A stretch of 64,000 nucleotides of DNA from Deltaproteobacteria bacterium (GTDB lineage Bacteria > Myxococcota_A > Polyangia > HGW-17 > SLPX01), in the NCBI GenBank assembly GCA_021162935.1, contig JAGGXR010000084.1, positions 1 through 64,000 of the forward strand. Reading direction: 5' to 3'. Shown in pieces: positions 63,203 through 64,000 of the stretch. Position numbers and translations under genes: made by a program. The first letter of the stretch is position 1; each line of letters begins with the position of its first letter. The notes beneath the pieces were generated by a model that saw nothing but the letters and a program-made list of their open reading frames with translations, was not told where the DNA came from and searched no databases.

Positions 63203-64000
63203 ATGGCCACGGAGCGGACAGACGAAACCAGCGAAATCACTGCAGCGCCCAATGGCTCGCCAGACGCACAGCCCGACGATGCGCCGCAAGGGGCTGATGT
63301 CGGTTCCGCAGAAGCGCTGCAGGCCGAATCGACAGGGTCGCTAGCGGTCCTGCTGGATGCGTTTCGTCGGCATCTCACGTTGGAGCGGCGTGTTTCCGCC
63401 CATACGGTCACCGCCTACGGCACGGATCTTTCAGCATTTATTTCGTTTCTTGAAACCCGCTTGGGTCGGTCACCAGAGCCTGGCCACCTTGACATCGTGG
63501 CGGTGCGTTCTTATCTTGCCACGCTGTTCGGGCACAATAGGCATGCCACCATCGGCCGCAAGCTCTCCAGCCTGCGGACGTTCTGCACGTTTCTGATGCG
63601 CATGGGTGTTTTGGAACAGAACCCGGCGGCCCTGGTGGCGATGCCGAAGAAACGCAAGGCCCTGCCCGAGGTGCTCACCGTGGACGCGGTGAGCGACCTG
63701 ATCAGAGCGCCGGACGACACGGCTCTGGGGCTCAGGGACAAGGCCTTGATCGAAGTGCTCTACGGCGCAGGTTTGCGACGGAGCGAGGCAACGGCCCTCG
63801 ATTGTGGGGACCTGCGGGTGGAGCAAGGAGGCGCAGTGCTGCGGATTCGACACGGCAAGGGCGACAAGGAGCGGCTGGCGCTCCTTGGTCAGGCCGGCGT
63901 GGTCGCGCTGGGGCGCTATCTCGACGAGGGCCGGCCCGCCCTGCGTCAGCCAAAGACGGGCTGGCAGGAGCCGCAGGCGCTTTTTTTGAATGCGCGAGGC
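63203..64000 (+). CDS. Tyrosine recombinase (XerC/XerD type), 3' end outside window
   Basis: A gene that runs off the right edge; 266 codons are visible. Start ATG at 63203 follows GGAGG with 7-base spacing. An acidic ~50-residue head precedes the SAM-like core-binding domain (LLDAFRRHLTLERRVSAHTVTAYGTDLSAFISFLETRLG) and the catalytic domain, with the first catalytic Arg in YGAGLRRSEATAL and the Lys in RHGKGDKERLALL. The rest of the catalytic set (HxxR, Tyr) is beyond the window. The length and order fit chromosomal XerC/XerD dimer resolution, but a phage or integron enzyme is not excluded; the extra N-terminal head is not usual for XerC/D. Confidence 0.88.
   Translation, partial: MATERTDETSEITAAPNGSPDAQPDDAPQGADVGSAEALQAESTGSLAVLLDAFRRHLTLERRVSAHTVTAYGTDLSAFISFLETRLGRSPEPGHLDIVAVRSYLATLFGHNRHATIGRKLSSLRTFCTFLMRMGVLEQNPAALVAMPKKRKALPEVLTVDAVSDLIRAPDDTALGLRDKALIEVLYGAGLRRSEATALDCGDLRVEQGGAVLRIRHGKGDKERLALLGQAGVVALGRYLDEGRPALRQPKTGWQEPQALFLNARG

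Overview
The window looks like a chromosomal segment of a GC-rich, predatory or social-type deltaproteobacterium in the broad sense (Myxococcota, Bradymonadota or relatives). This is inferred from style, not from a marker gene. The evidence is the many secreted lipoproteins, the Cys/Asp-rich MopE-like and Myxococcus-type Cys repeats, a Pil/Frz-like chemosensory operon with a PATAN (DUF4388) response regulator, and a mostly GC-rich sequence. A selenocysteine tRNA shows that the genome decodes UGA as Sec.

Layout. 1-7.8 kb: the end of a Cys-repeat surface protein, then a plus-strand operon of two lipoproteins, an OmpA protein with thrombospondin-3 repeats and a TonB-dependent receptor, probably one envelope assembly. 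7.9-9.6 kb (minus): a sirtuin followed by a CDP-alcohol phosphatidyltransferase. 9.9-14.6 kb (plus): PQQ-propeller lipoprotein, RNase R and a dGTPase-like HD hydrolase, the last two overlapping by ATGA. 14.8-22.1 kb (minus): chemosensory operon in the order REC-PATAN, REC, CheW, MCP, CheA-REC. 22.5-28.3 kb (minus): small lipoprotein, a 1287-residue MopE-like repeat protein and a broken P-domain protease. 28.6-34.9 kb (plus): grpE-dnaK-dnaJ, an M50 protease and a zinc-ribbon membrane protein.

35-42 kb: alpha/beta-hydrolase lipoprotein (plus), then on the minus strand dCMP deaminase, a lipoprotein and an S41 protease coupled to it by GTGA, and tRNA-Sec with its own promoter. 42.4-46 kb (plus): zf-TFIIB protein, then an XPB-like helicase followed by its Bax1-like (DUF790) nuclease partner. 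46-52.6 kb (minus): membrane glycosyltransferase, hemolysin-III/PAQR protein, radical SAM/SPASM enzyme and a DUF4038-type lipoprotein. 52.9-58.5 kb: Cys-rich lipoprotein with a triplicated C-terminal module (plus), a UvrD/PcrA helicase (minus) and a further lipoprotein (minus).

58.8-62 kb is a decaying stretch with a transposase remnant and a frameshifted small gene. Between them lies a Gly-rich lipoprotein interrupted by a single in-frame UGA. That UGA is followed by a hairpin with a GGUCU loop that fits the general shape of a bacterial SECIS element. Because tRNA-Sec lies in the same window, this is the most interesting hypothesis here, but the decaying neighbourhood makes a plain nonsense mutation a serious alternative. 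The window ends with thiE and the start of a XerC/D-type recombinase.
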